Positions 1-6,278 of a stretch of 7,658 nucleotides of DNA are shown here, piece after piece. This stretch comes from Pseudomonadota bacterium (lineage in GTDB: Bacteria > Pseudomonadota > Gammaproteobacteria > Xanthomonadales > Rhodanobacteraceae): assembly GCA_023430685.1 (NCBI GenBank), contig JAEYZH010000078.1, forward strand, positions 1 through 7,658, read 5' to 3'. The position numbers and the translations under genes were made by a program. The notes below the pieces were generated by a model. It made no database searches, had not been told where the DNA came from, and was given only the letters and a program-made list of their open reading frames with translations. Numbering within the stretch: the first letter of the stretch is position 1; each line of letters begins with the position of its first letter.

Positions 1-111
1 CGCGCGCAGCGCGTCCGCGCGTGGAGCGGGTGCCGGCTCGCTCACGTGGCTGGTCGATGCGGCGCCCGCGTCGCGGCGCAGTCGACGCAATCGTTCGGCG
101 ACCGTGCTCAT
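1..111 (-). CDS. mrfB: Probable MrfB/YprB-type exonuclease, N-terminal fragment (runs off left edge)
   Basis: An ATG at 109-111 on the minus strand overlaps the stop codon of the helicase gene (ATGA), and the frame stays open for all 37 codons to the window edge. The start reads MSTVAERLRRLRRDAGA, a basic, arginine-rich N-terminus followed by a low-complexity Ala/Pro/Ser stretch. No catalytic residues are inside the window, so the call rests on context: in many bacteria the MrfA/YprA helicase gene is directly followed by MrfB/YprB, a DEDDh-type (RNase H-fold) exonuclease that works with it in mitomycin-damage repair. The 4-base overlap implies translational coupling and one operon. The sequence shows a coupled start codon and an open frame; the exonuclease identity is inferred and needs the sequence to the left. 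Another small coupled gene is possible. Confidence 0.6.
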   Translation of the reverse strand, partial: MSTVAERLRRLRRDAGAASTSHVSEPAPAPRADALRA

Positions 112-2495
112 GCGCCGAGCAACGCAAGCACGCTCGCCGCGAGTTCGCGCGCACTCGCGCCGCCGCGGGCTTCGTCGCCGGGCACCGGCCCGACACAGGC
201 GGGGCAGCCCGCCACGCACTCGCAGCCCTGCACGAGTTCGATCGCCTCGCGCACGAGCTCGGCGGCGCTGCGGAACAACGGCTCGGACAAGCCGATGCCG
301 CCGGGATAGTTGTCGTAGAGGAACACGGTCGGATTGAACGAGTCGGCCTTCGCAGGATCACCTGCGCGCCCCTCGGCATCGCGCCACTGCCCGCGACCAT
401 TGAGATCGCGCGCGGCGAACCAGGTCGCGTCGCCGGAGCCGACCGCCTTCTGCAGGTCGCGCCCTTCGGCCATCACGCGCACCGCGGCGACCGTATGCAA
501 CGCGTACGCCGCGCCGAGGAAGCCGTCGAGCGCATCCTGCCGGCTCGCGAACGCGGCTTCGAGCGCATCTTGCGCGAGCTGCCACCAGACCGCGCTCGTG
601 TGCAGTTCCTGGTCCGGCAGGTTGACCGGTCCGTAGCCGATGTTCTCGTGGCTGTAGAAGCGGATCTTCTTGTAGCCCGAGACGCGCCGCACCACGTGCA
701 CCTCGCCATGGTGGCAGGTGCCTTCGCCCGCGTTCGCGCCGTCGAAGCGCTCGAGCACCTTGAGCCGCGTGTAGTCGATCGCGTCGGTGTAGTAGTCCGC
801 GTTCGTTGTCGTCACGAACGCCTTGCGGCCTTCCCAGTCGAGCCGCTCGACCTGGTACGGGCGCGACTGCACCATGTAGATCGCGCCCTCGTACAGGGTC
901 AGCGCCGCGCTGCCGTAGTCGACTTCCGCGATGATCGATTGCCGCCCGTCGGTACGGTCGACGACGACGAAGTTGCCGTCGGCGACCGAGCGCAGGCTGA
1001 CCGCGGCAGCCGGATAGCTGTCGGCGATCCAGTCCCAGCGATCACCCTCGTTGTGCAGCACGCCCGACTCCGCGAGCACGCCGAGGAAGTCGTCGACGAG
1101 GTTTTCGCCGAAGCGCTCGCCCGAGCGGAACGGCAGCTCGAACGCGGCGCAGCGGATATGGTCGAGCAGGATCAGAAGCTGGTCCGGCGCGATGCGCGCC
1201 TGCTCCGGCGGCGCCGCCTCGAAGAACTCCGGATGGCGCACGACGTACTGGTCGAGCGCCTGGCTCGTCGCGACCAGCACGCCGAGCGACGGCTGCTGGC
1301 GGCGCCCCGCGCGCCCGAGCCGCTGCCAGGTCGCCGAGATCGAACCCGGGAAGCCGTTGAGGATCGCGACATCGAGCGCGCCGATGTCGACGCCGAGTTC
1401 GAGCGCCGAAGTGCTGACGACGCCATCGACGCCGCCCGCGCGCAGGCTGCGCTCGGTCGCGCGGCGCTCGGTCGGCAGGTAGCCGCCACGGTACGCGCGG
1501 ATTCGCGCGGGCTTGCGTGGGTCGTGGTCGAACACGTCCTTGAGGTACTTGGTCAGTACCTCGACCATCAGGCGCGACTGCGTGAACACGATCGTCTTCA
1601 TCTTCGAGCGGATCGCGTGGCGCGCGAGCCGCATCGACTGCGAACGCGCCGACGCGCGGATGCCGAGATCGGGATTGATCACGGGCGGATTCCAGAGCAG
1701 CACGTGCCGCTCGCCGACCGGCGCGCCGCTCTCGGTGATCGCATGCACCGGTTCACCGAGCAGCGCCTCGGCATGATCCTTCGGATTGCCGATCGTCGCC
1801 GAGCACAGGATGAAGGTCGGCGACACGCCGTAGAACGCGCAGACGCGCCGCAGGCGCCGGATCACGTTCGCGACATGCGAGCCGAACACGCCGCGATAGG
1901 TGTGCACCTCGTCGACCACGACGTAGCGCAGTGATTCGAAGAACTGCGCCCACTTCGTGTGATGCGGCAGGATCGCCTGGTGCAGCATGTCCGGATTGCT
2001 GACGACGATGTCGCCCTTCACGCGGATCGCCTGGCGCGCGTCGGCCGGCGTGTCGCCGTCGAACGTCGCCGCGAGCAGCCCGAGCGCGCCCGCGCGATTG
2101 AGTTCGAGCAATTCGGCGACCTGATCCTGCGCGAGCGCCTTGGTCGGAAACAGGTACAGCGCCTTCGCCTTCGCCGCACGCACCGCCTCGATCACCGGCA
2201 GGTTGTAGCAGAGCGTCTTGCCCGACGCGGTCGGCGTGACCACGACCACATGCTCGCCCGCTTGCACGCGGTCCCAGGCCTCGCGCTGGTGGCTGTAGAG
2301 CCTCTGCACGCCACGCCGCTCGAGCGCCTCGCGCAGTTCGGCCGAGAGTTCCGGTGGGAAGTCCGCATGGCGCGCGGGTTGCGCGGGTCGCTTCAGGTAC
2401 CCCGTGATGCGATCGCCATACTTGCGCGCCCAGCGCTCGACGAGGCGTTCGATCGTCGGGGTTTCGGCAGGTATCGGTGGGGAGGTGACGGTCAT
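108..2495 (-). CDS. mrfA: MrfA/YprA-like DEAD-box helicase with DUF1998-type C-terminal cysteine cluster
   Basis: Superfamily 2 helicase of 795 aa, close to the roughly 750 aa of Bacillus MrfA. Motifs run in order: SHQ of the Q-motif region (68-70), Walker A TPTASGKT (87-94), DEVH Walker B (195-198), SAT motif III (232-234), IVFTQSR (302-308), STSALELGVDIG motif V (361-372) and QRLGRAGR with the arginine finger (391-398). The C-terminus carries C758-x-C760-x3-C764-x2-C767, the four-cysteine zinc-type cluster of the DUF1998 region. In Bacillus, MrfA is a 3'-to-5' DNA helicase that acts with the MrfB nuclease in a nucleotide-excision-independent route for mitomycin C damage; the same role here is inferred. 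I chose the ATG at 2493-2495 because GGAG lies 7 bases upstream; an in-frame start at 2543 would add 16 residues without a good ribosome binding site. All motifs are intact, so the gene looks functional. It overlaps the downstream gene by 4 bases. Confidence 0.93.
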   Translation of the reverse strand: MTVTSPPIPAETPTIERLVERWARKYGDRITGYLKRPAQPARHADFPPELSAELREALERRGVQRLYSHQREAWDRVQAGEHVVVVTPTASGKTLCYNLPVIEAVRAAKAKALYLFPTKALAQDQVAELLELNRAGALGLLAATFDGDTPADARQAIRVKGDIVVSNPDMLHQAILPHHTKWAQFFESLRYVVVDEVHTYRGVFGSHVANVIRRLRRVCAFYGVSPTFILCSATIGNPKDHAEALLGEPVHAITESGAPVGERHVLLWNPPVINPDLGIRASARSQSMRLARHAIRSKMKTIVFTQSRLMVEVLTKYLKDVFDHDPRKPARIRAYRGGYLPTERRATERSLRAGGVDGVVSTSALELGVDIGALDVAILNGFPGSISATWQRLGRAGRRQQPSLGVLVATSQALDQYVVRHPEFFEAAPPEQARIAPDQLLILLDHIRCAAFELPFRSGERFGENLVDDFLGVLAESGVLHNEGDRWDWIADSYPAAAVSLRSVADGNFVVVDRTDGRQSIIAEVDYGSAALTLYEGAIYMVQSRPYQVERLDWEGRKAFVTTTNADYYTDAIDYTRLKVLERFDGANAGEGTCHHGEVHVVRRVSGYKKIRFYSHENIGYGPVNLPDQELHTSAVWWQLAQDALEAAFASRQDALDGFLGAAYALHTVAAVRVMAEGRDLQKAVGSGDATWFAARDLNGRGQWRDAEGRAGDPAKADSFNPTVFLYDNYPGGIGLSEPLFRSAAELVREAIELVQGCECVAGCPACVGPVPGDEARGGASARELAASVLALLGA

Positions 2496-2537
2496 CGGTG
2501 GGCTCCGCGGCAAAGGCGCGGGTATGCCGCACCACGC

Positions 2538-2552
2538 TCTCACCTAGTGAGA
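2538..2552. promoter_or_regulatory. 15-base palindrome upstream of the helicase gene
   Basis: TCTCAC and GTGAGA are perfect inverted arms around a 3-base centre, about 43 bases before the helicase start codon. It could be an operator or a small hairpin in the leader. I see no clear -35/-10 pair beside it, and it does not match a LexA box that I know. Confidence 0.35.
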
Positions 2553-2563
2553 CCCGCTTGACT

Positions 2564-2607
2564 CCTTCCCCCGCAACGCGGGGGAAGGTGCCGAAGGCGG
2601 AAGGGGG
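2564..2607. repeat. REP-like GC-rich hairpin repeat
   Basis: A perfect 11-bp stem (CCTTCCCCCGC and its complement, 2564-2574 with 2578-2588) closes on a three-base AAC loop. It is followed by GTGCCGAAGGCGGAAGGGGG. This layout is familiar as a highly repeated intergenic element in Xanthomonadales and some other proteobacteria (recollection, not a search). It lies in the divergent gap upstream of mrfA and the HEPN gene. There is no U-tract, so it is not a typical intrinsic terminator. Confidence 0.65.
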
Positions 2608-2610
2608 CAC

Positions 2611-2639
2611 GCTCTTGATCTTGATCTTGCTTCAAGAGC
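2611..2639. repeat. Hairpin repeat with CTTGAT direct repeats
   Basis: GCTCTTGA (2611-2618) and TCAAGAGC (2632-2639) form a perfect 8-bp stem. The 13-base loop continues a CTTGAT-like direct repeat (CTTGATCTTGATCTTG). Similar GCTCTTG-rich stretches sit beside GTAGGAGC elements in Lysobacter-type genomes as I recall them. It lies directly between the two neighbouring REP-like hairpins, so the three probably form a compound repeat. Confidence 0.55.
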
Positions 2640-2645
2640 CTTTCG

Positions 2646-2667
2646 TAGGAGCGCACCCTGTGCGCGA
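2646..2667. repeat. GTAGGAGCGCAC...GTGCGC REP element
   Basis: GCGCAC (2651-2656) and GTGCGC (2660-2665) form a 6-bp stem around CCT, preceded by GTAGGA. The GTAGGAGC head plus GC-rich palindrome is a very common dispersed repeat of Xanthomonadales and pseudomonads (family knowledge). It may be mobilised by RAYT (REP-associated) transposases; none is encoded in this window. Confidence 0.65.
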
Positions 2668-2757
2668 TCACGCGAATTCGACCGCCCGCGCCTCCCCGAT
2701 CTCCTGCGCATGCACGCGCGACGGACACCTGCAACACCTCCCGCACATCGCTCGTGC

Positions 2758-2785
2758 GCAGCCGGCCGCGCTCCGCGCGTCCAGC
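2758..2785. repeat. Half copy of the REPIN-like unit found at 6279-6482
   Basis: Twenty-seven of 28 bases match 6332-6359, the right arm of the first tandem unit further along (GCAGCCGGCC, a GCGC-rich core, then GTCCAGC). The only difference is CTCCGC versus CTGCGC. The left arm is missing here and the sequence diverges after CCAGC, so this is a solitary single-arm copy. It shows that the element is dispersed rather than a local duplication. The surrounding sequence 2668-2830 holds no convincing gene. Confidence 0.65.
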
Positions 2786-2835
2786 TTGCGGGCCTGCGTG
2801 GCGCGACGGAAGCAGCGGCCATCGCGCATCCTTAC

Positions 2836-2859
2836 TAGAATCCCCATCAAGGGGGATTC
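2836..2859 (+). promoter_or_regulatory. -10 like box and overlapping palindrome before the HEPN gene
   Basis: TAGAAT (2836-2841) matches five of six bases of the sigma-70 -10 consensus; no good -35 is visible 16-18 bases upstream. Overlapping it is an 8-bp inverted repeat, GAATCCCC (2838-2845) and GGGGATTC (2852-2859), with a 6-base centre. If TAGAAT is the -10, transcription would begin near 2848 and the palindrome would be a DNA operator over the start site. If transcription begins further upstream, the same arms form an RNA hairpin that buries the AAGGGGG ribosome binding site (2849-2855), nine bases before the ATG. Either way it is well placed to limit expression. Confidence 0.5.
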
Positions 2860-2864
2860 ACGAC

Positions 2865-3530
2865 ATGCCAAGACCACCCAAACACTCGACCCGCCTGAAG
2901 AATGCCTTCAAGGAACGCTTCGAAACATTCCCCGAATCCACCCGCATCCGCATCCACCGCGCGATCAGCTGGCTCGCGCGCGCGGAGGCCGAGGTCGCCG
3001 ACCACGACGCACGTTTCATCTTCCTCTGGATCGCGTTCAATGCCGCCTACGCACGCGATTTCGGCATCGAGGGCAACGCGCGCGACCAGCTCAAGGCGTT
3101 TTTCGACCACCTGCTCACGCTCGACACCGATCGACGACTGGCGGCCCTGCTGCTGGAGCAGTTCTGCGGACCGATCCGTACGATGATCGGCAACAAGTAC
3201 GTGTTCGAACCGTTCTGGCGCGCGCTGCGCGAACACGACGCGAGCGAGCGCTGGAAGAGCCAGTTCGACGCCGCCAGCAAGCTCGCATTGCGCGCGGTGC
3301 TCGACGGCCGCGCCGACCTCGTGCTGTCGGTGGTGTTCGATCGCCTCTATGTCCTGCGCAACCAGCTCGTGCACGGCGGCGCGACCTGGAACAGCCGCGT
3401 CAACCGCGCGCAGGTCGCGGACGGCGCGAATCTGCTGATGGCGACGGTCCCGCTGATGGTCGAGATCATGCTCGAGCATCCGGAGAGCGAGTTCGGCGAG
3501 ATTCTGTATCCAGTGTTGCTGACGCACTAG
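2865..3530 (+). CDS. HEPN-type protein with R-x4-H motif, function unknown
   Basis: Alpha-helical protein of 221 aa. Key segments are a helix with ISWLARAEAE (34-43), a conserved-looking FIFLWIAFNAAYARDF block (51-66), and LYVLRNQLVHGG (161-172), where R165-NQLV-H170 is the R-x4-H signature of HEPN domains. Many HEPN proteins are RNases used as toxins or in defence; others are structural adaptors. The motif favours the HEPN fold, and RNase activity is inferred only. No signal peptide or membrane segment is seen. The ATG at 2865 is preceded by AAGGGGG nine bases away and by a -10 like box; an upstream in-frame start at 2754 would translate through the repeat copy and is unlikely. No nucleotidyltransferase or antitoxin gene sits next to it, so it is not an obvious HEPN/MNT pair. 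It is followed by a terminator-like hairpin. Confidence 0.8.
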   Translation: MPRPPKHSTRLKNAFKERFETFPESTRIRIHRAISWLARAEAEVADHDARFIFLWIAFNAAYARDFGIEGNARDQLKAFFDHLLTLDTDRRLAALLLEQFCGPIRTMIGNKYVFEPFWRALREHDASERWKSQFDAASKLALRAVLDGRADLVLSVVFDRLYVLRNQLVHGGATWNSRVNRAQVADGANLLMATVPLMVEIMLEHPESEFGEILYPVLLTH

Positions 3531-3557
3531 CGGGTACTGCTGCCAATCTGCGTTGGG

Positions 3558-3593
3558 CTCGGTGGTCGACGGAGCCTCGGTGGTCGACGGAGC
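3558..3593. repeat. Perfect tandem duplication, 2 x 18 bases
   Basis: CTCGGTGGTCGACGGAGC occurs at 3558-3575 and again, identically and head to tail, at 3576-3593. Each copy contains the palindrome GTCGAC. It lies 28 bases after the HEPN stop codon in non-coding DNA. It could be a recent slippage product or a pair of protein-binding sites. Confidence 0.8.
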
Positions 3594-3607
3594 TTTGTAG
3601 CAGCGCG

Positions 3608-3634
3608 GGGGAATCGGTCAGCGGTTCCCCTTTC
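3608..3634 (+). terminator. Terminator-like hairpin after the HEPN gene
   Basis: GGGGAATCG (3608-3616) pairs with CGGTTCCCC (3622-3630) to give a 9-bp stem with one G-U pair and a 5-base loop, followed by TTTC. The U-tract is short, so it is a weak intrinsic terminator at best. Its place 78 bases beyond the HEPN stop fits termination before the next gene. Confidence 0.45.
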
Positions 3635-3714
3635 AAGCCGAACATCTCGCCACTCTCCCTCCACGCAGGTCTGCTTGGAGCGAACCACCGCGCGCCGTCG
3701 TCGCGCGGGCTGAG

Positions 3715-3730
3715 ACGCGATCGCGTGAGG
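3715..3730 (+). promoter_or_regulatory. 12-base palindrome adjoining the PcfJ-like gene's ribosome binding site
   Basis: ACGCGATCGCGT (3715-3726) is a perfect palindrome whose last base is also the first of TGAGG (3726-3730), the ribosome binding site 8 bases before the ATG at 3739. A second inverted repeat, CCGCGCG...CGCGCGG (3688-3694 with 3702-3708), lies just upstream. They could be an operator or translation-limiting RNA structure. In GC-rich DNA short CG palindromes also arise by chance. Confidence 0.35.
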
Positions 3731-3738
3731 CTGCGCTA

Positions 3739-5649
3739 ATGCAGCGCACCGTACCGAGTTTCCGCCTCGTTCCCCTGCCGCCACCGCCGCCGCTCCAGTT
3801 CGCGTTGTTCTGCGACCGTGGCCGCCCGCGTGCATCGCCGACCGACCGCGATGTCCTGCAGACATCGATCGCCCGGCTGCTCGCTGCAGCCAGGGTTCCG
3901 CACACTTGGGTCGGCGTCTTCGCGGCCTGGTTGCGCGATGGTGTCATGCCACCCCCCGATGCCGTGGACTGGCTGCACCGGCTCGCGCACGCGCGGCGTT
4001 GGCAGCAGGCATTGCCCGGCCTCGGCTCGCTCGGCGAAGCGGCGCGACCCGTGCAGGAGCGTGGCCTTCACCTGCTGCAATATGCCCGTGCGCTACGGCA
4101 ATGGCCGCGACATGCGCGCAACGTCATCGGGGTGCATCGCAGCCCACGCGGCAGCTTCGACACCTCAGCACTGCCGCCGATCCCGCAGCTCCTGCGTCCG
4201 CACGCGGCGGCGCTCGTCGCCGTGGGCATGGAGGCGATTGGCCACGTGTACGAGGCACTCGCGTTGCCGGTGCGGAGCCGGCAACGGGGCAGCGTGCGCA
4301 CGATCGAGGCCTTGCGCTGCTTCCGGCTGCACTTCGAGTTCTCGCGCCGCGAAATCGCCCTGGAACTTGCGCAGGCCAGTGGCTGGACCGTGACGCGCCA
4401 TGCAGAAGCGGACGTGGTCCAGCCGATTCCGACCGAAGCATGGTGCTCGCATCATGCGGCGTTGCTGTATTCCGCGCTGCGCCAGCACGTCGGTCCCGCG
4501 TGGCGGGAACCCGAGCTCGCCGAGGCGGCGCGGCGGTGGCTGGCGACCCTGGTGCGCGACTGCGTGCGGCGCTCCGGCGCGCTCGAGCATGTACGCGCGG
4601 AGTTGCGTGCTGCGTATCCGGTGGACGCCCGCGTGATCGCCGATCTGCGCGCTTGCAGCCCGATGCGCATCGGCATCAGCTGCTGGCGCTATGCATGGGG
4701 TTGGCGCCATGCGGAGGTGCTGCGTCGACGCGTCAGCGCTGCGCCGCGGCTGGCAACCGTGTGGGCTCTCGCAATGTACTGCCAGCTCGCGAGTCTCGGC
4801 GACGACTACGACCGCCTGAAGGCGGTCGCGCAGCAGCACGGCGTGACCGAATCGGGCTGGAGACTGCTGTGCCGCCACGGCCGTGCACTCTGCGTGCCGG
4901 TCACGCGGCTGATCTGGCGGCAGAACCGCGAGATCCACGCATTGTTCGCGTATGTGCGCATCCTTCAGCACGCGCAGTGCGTCGAGCCGTTGCCTGTCGA
5001 CCTCGCGGTCGCGCTGCTCACGGCCCACTGGTTCACGACTCAACTGCCGAGCGACCTGCCGATCGGCTTCCTGCGCGGAGCGGTCGCCCGCCGCGCGCAG
5101 TACCTGATCGAGGGCCGCAACACGACGCGTTTCATCGAGGACGAGTTCGTGCCGGCGCTGGGCTGGCTCGTTCGCGCGCGGCCGGTGCTCGATGCGCAAC
5201 AAAGGCGCGCGCCTTGGCGCTGGTTCCTGCGGCGCTACCACGCATGGAACGAACGTGAACGACGCGCACGCGAAGGGCATCGTTGGGCGCACGGTCTCGA
5301 TGCCATGATGCTGGGTGACTACGATGTGGTGCCGTTGCGCGACAGCGCGGTCCTATGGTCAGAAGGCGAGCGCATGCGCACCTGCATCAGCCGCTACGAA
5401 GCCGAATGTGCGCAGGGCACCTACGTCATCTACTCGGTGCGGCCACGCGGCACTCCGCATCCGCTTGCACATATCGGCCTGCGCATCGATACGGATGGTA
5501 TGGCCACCCTCGATCAGGTCCGCGGCTTTGCGAACCGCTACGTCGAATCGTCGCTCGAAGCCTGCGCCGCCCTTGTGGTGGCGCGGCACACTGCGGAGCG
5601 CTCCGAGCTGCCCGAACCTTCCCTCGCCATCTCCGCGGAGTGCAGCTGA
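3739..5649 (+). CDS. PcfJ-like domain protein, function unknown
   Basis: A 636-aa protein. The N-terminus has a proline-rich stretch (LPPPPP, about residues 13-18). A long Arg/Trp/His-rich, probably helical body follows, without signal peptide or clear membrane spans. The C-terminal part, about residues 535-610, matches the PcfJ-like pattern: WSEGERMRTCISRYEAEC (540-557) with Cys549 and Cys557, then CAQGTYVIYSVR, a strand-like LAHIGLRI, and LDQVRGFANRYV. This corresponds to the family's M-x-H/T-C-x3-Y...C-A-x-G...I-Y-S-I/V-R...Q-x-R/K-G-x2-N order. The family is named for a gene of the Enterococcus conjugative plasmid pCF10 and is also found in phages and bacterial chromosomes; its activity is not known to me. 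The start is supported by TGAGG 8 bases upstream, overlapping a palindrome. The region upstream is non-coding with repeats. The frame is intact, so the gene seems maintained. The next gene begins 76 bases downstream. Confidence 0.8.
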   Translation: MQRTVPSFRLVPLPPPPPLQFALFCDRGRPRASPTDRDVLQTSIARLLAAARVPHTWVGVFAAWLRDGVMPPPDAVDWLHRLAHARRWQQALPGLGSLGEAARPVQERGLHLLQYARALRQWPRHARNVIGVHRSPRGSFDTSALPPIPQLLRPHAAALVAVGMEAIGHVYEALALPVRSRQRGSVRTIEALRCFRLHFEFSRREIALELAQASGWTVTRHAEADVVQPIPTEAWCSHHAALLYSALRQHVGPAWREPELAEAARRWLATLVRDCVRRSGALEHVRAELRAAYPVDARVIADLRACSPMRIGISCWRYAWGWRHAEVLRRRVSAAPRLATVWALAMYCQLASLGDDYDRLKAVAQQHGVTESGWRLLCRHGRALCVPVTRLIWRQNREIHALFAYVRILQHAQCVEPLPVDLAVALLTAHWFTTQLPSDLPIGFLRGAVARRAQYLIEGRNTTRFIEDEFVPALGWLVRARPVLDAQQRRAPWRWFLRRYHAWNERERRAREGHRWAHGLDAMMLGDYDVVPLRDSAVLWSEGERMRTCISRYEAECAQGTYVIYSVRPRGTPHPLAHIGLRIDTDGMATLDQVRGFANRYVESSLEACAALVVARHTAERSELPEPSLAISAECS

Positions 5650-5725
5650 CACCCTCTCGCATCGTTCGCAATCCGCAGGTGAAATCCACGCATGCACTGA
5701 TCAACACAGCAGGGGACGTTCCACG

Positions 5726-6180
5726 ATGATCCAGCTATCCACCCGGTACGCCGATGCACTCGACTATGGGCGCACCGCGCACGCCGGCCAAGTGCGCAAG
5801 GGCACCACGGTTCCCTATCTCGCCCATCTGCTCGGCGTCAGCAGGCTCGTGCTCGATCATGGCGGCGACGAGGACCAGGCGATCGGCGGCCTCCTGCACG
5901 ACGTGGTCGAAGATTGTGGCGAGAGCCATTGCATCTCGAAACCGCATCCAGCGATACGCTGCTCGTCTCCGGCTGCGACAAGCTGCACAACCTGCGCGCG
6001 ATCGCCGCCGACCTGCGTCGCCCGGGTGTCGGCATCACGGTGTTCGATCGCTTCACCGGCAGCCGCGACGGCACGCTGTGGTACTACGCGGCGCTGGTCG
6101 ACCTGTTCGCGCGGCGGGGGCATCCGGCGGTTGCGGAGTTGCGGGTATCGTTGGGCGAGCTGGTGCAAGGCGCGCGCTGA
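5726..6180 (+). pseudogene. HD-domain (SpoT-like) phosphohydrolase, frameshifted by an internal deletion
   Basis: ATG at 5726 follows AGGGGA by 9 bases. The first frame reads an HD-hydrolase N-terminus: H19, R24-K25-G26, P30-Y31...H34, then LLHD (H58-D59) and VVED (E62-D63), the metal-binding pattern of RelA/SpoT-type HD domains. After about residue 65 (near 5920) this frame becomes family-unlike. The rest of the domain continues in another frame, from about 5930 to the stop at 6178-6180: HLETASSDTLLVSGCDKLHN, with the second metal motif D-K-L-H-N, then FDRF, DGTLWYYAALVDLF. In relatives as I remember them, some 40 residues lie between VVED and HLETAS. Here they are missing, which points to an internal deletion not divisible by three. 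The normal frame would instead run to a stop at 6212-6214. Without the central segment and with the frame lost, the enzyme is very probably inactive. Its substrate was probably a nucleotide. Confidence 0.85.
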
Positions 6181-6278
6181 CGGCACGCAGGCGCGAGGAT
6201 GTCCCCGGGGGTGAGTCGCGTGCAACGTGCCGGGAAATTGCGCCCCGCTCCCCGAACCATCGCCATCCGCGCTGCATT

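Noticed and set aside
21..1934. Plus-strand open frame of 637 codons opposite the helicase gene
   Set aside because: Arg/Ala/Glu-rich shadow of the GC-rich helicase gene; the opposite strand shows all helicase motifs in order.
2865..3530. HEPN/MNT toxin-antitoxin pair
   Set aside because: No nucleotidyltransferase motif (GSxxxG...DxD) appears in either flanking gene.
2498..3739. Plus-strand open frame of 413 codons across the intergenic repeats and the HEPN gene
   Set aside because: It translates hairpin repeats and an off-frame of the HEPN gene, and has no ribosome binding site or recognisable domain.
4165..5292. Minus-strand open frame opposite the PcfJ-like gene
   Set aside because: Typical antisense shadow in high-GC DNA; the plus strand carries the PcfJ motif and a ribosome binding site.
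5911..5940. Programmed ribosomal frameshift in the HD hydrolase gene
   Set aside because: No slippery heptamer is visible, and about 40 residues of the family appear to be missing, which a frameshift alone cannot restore.
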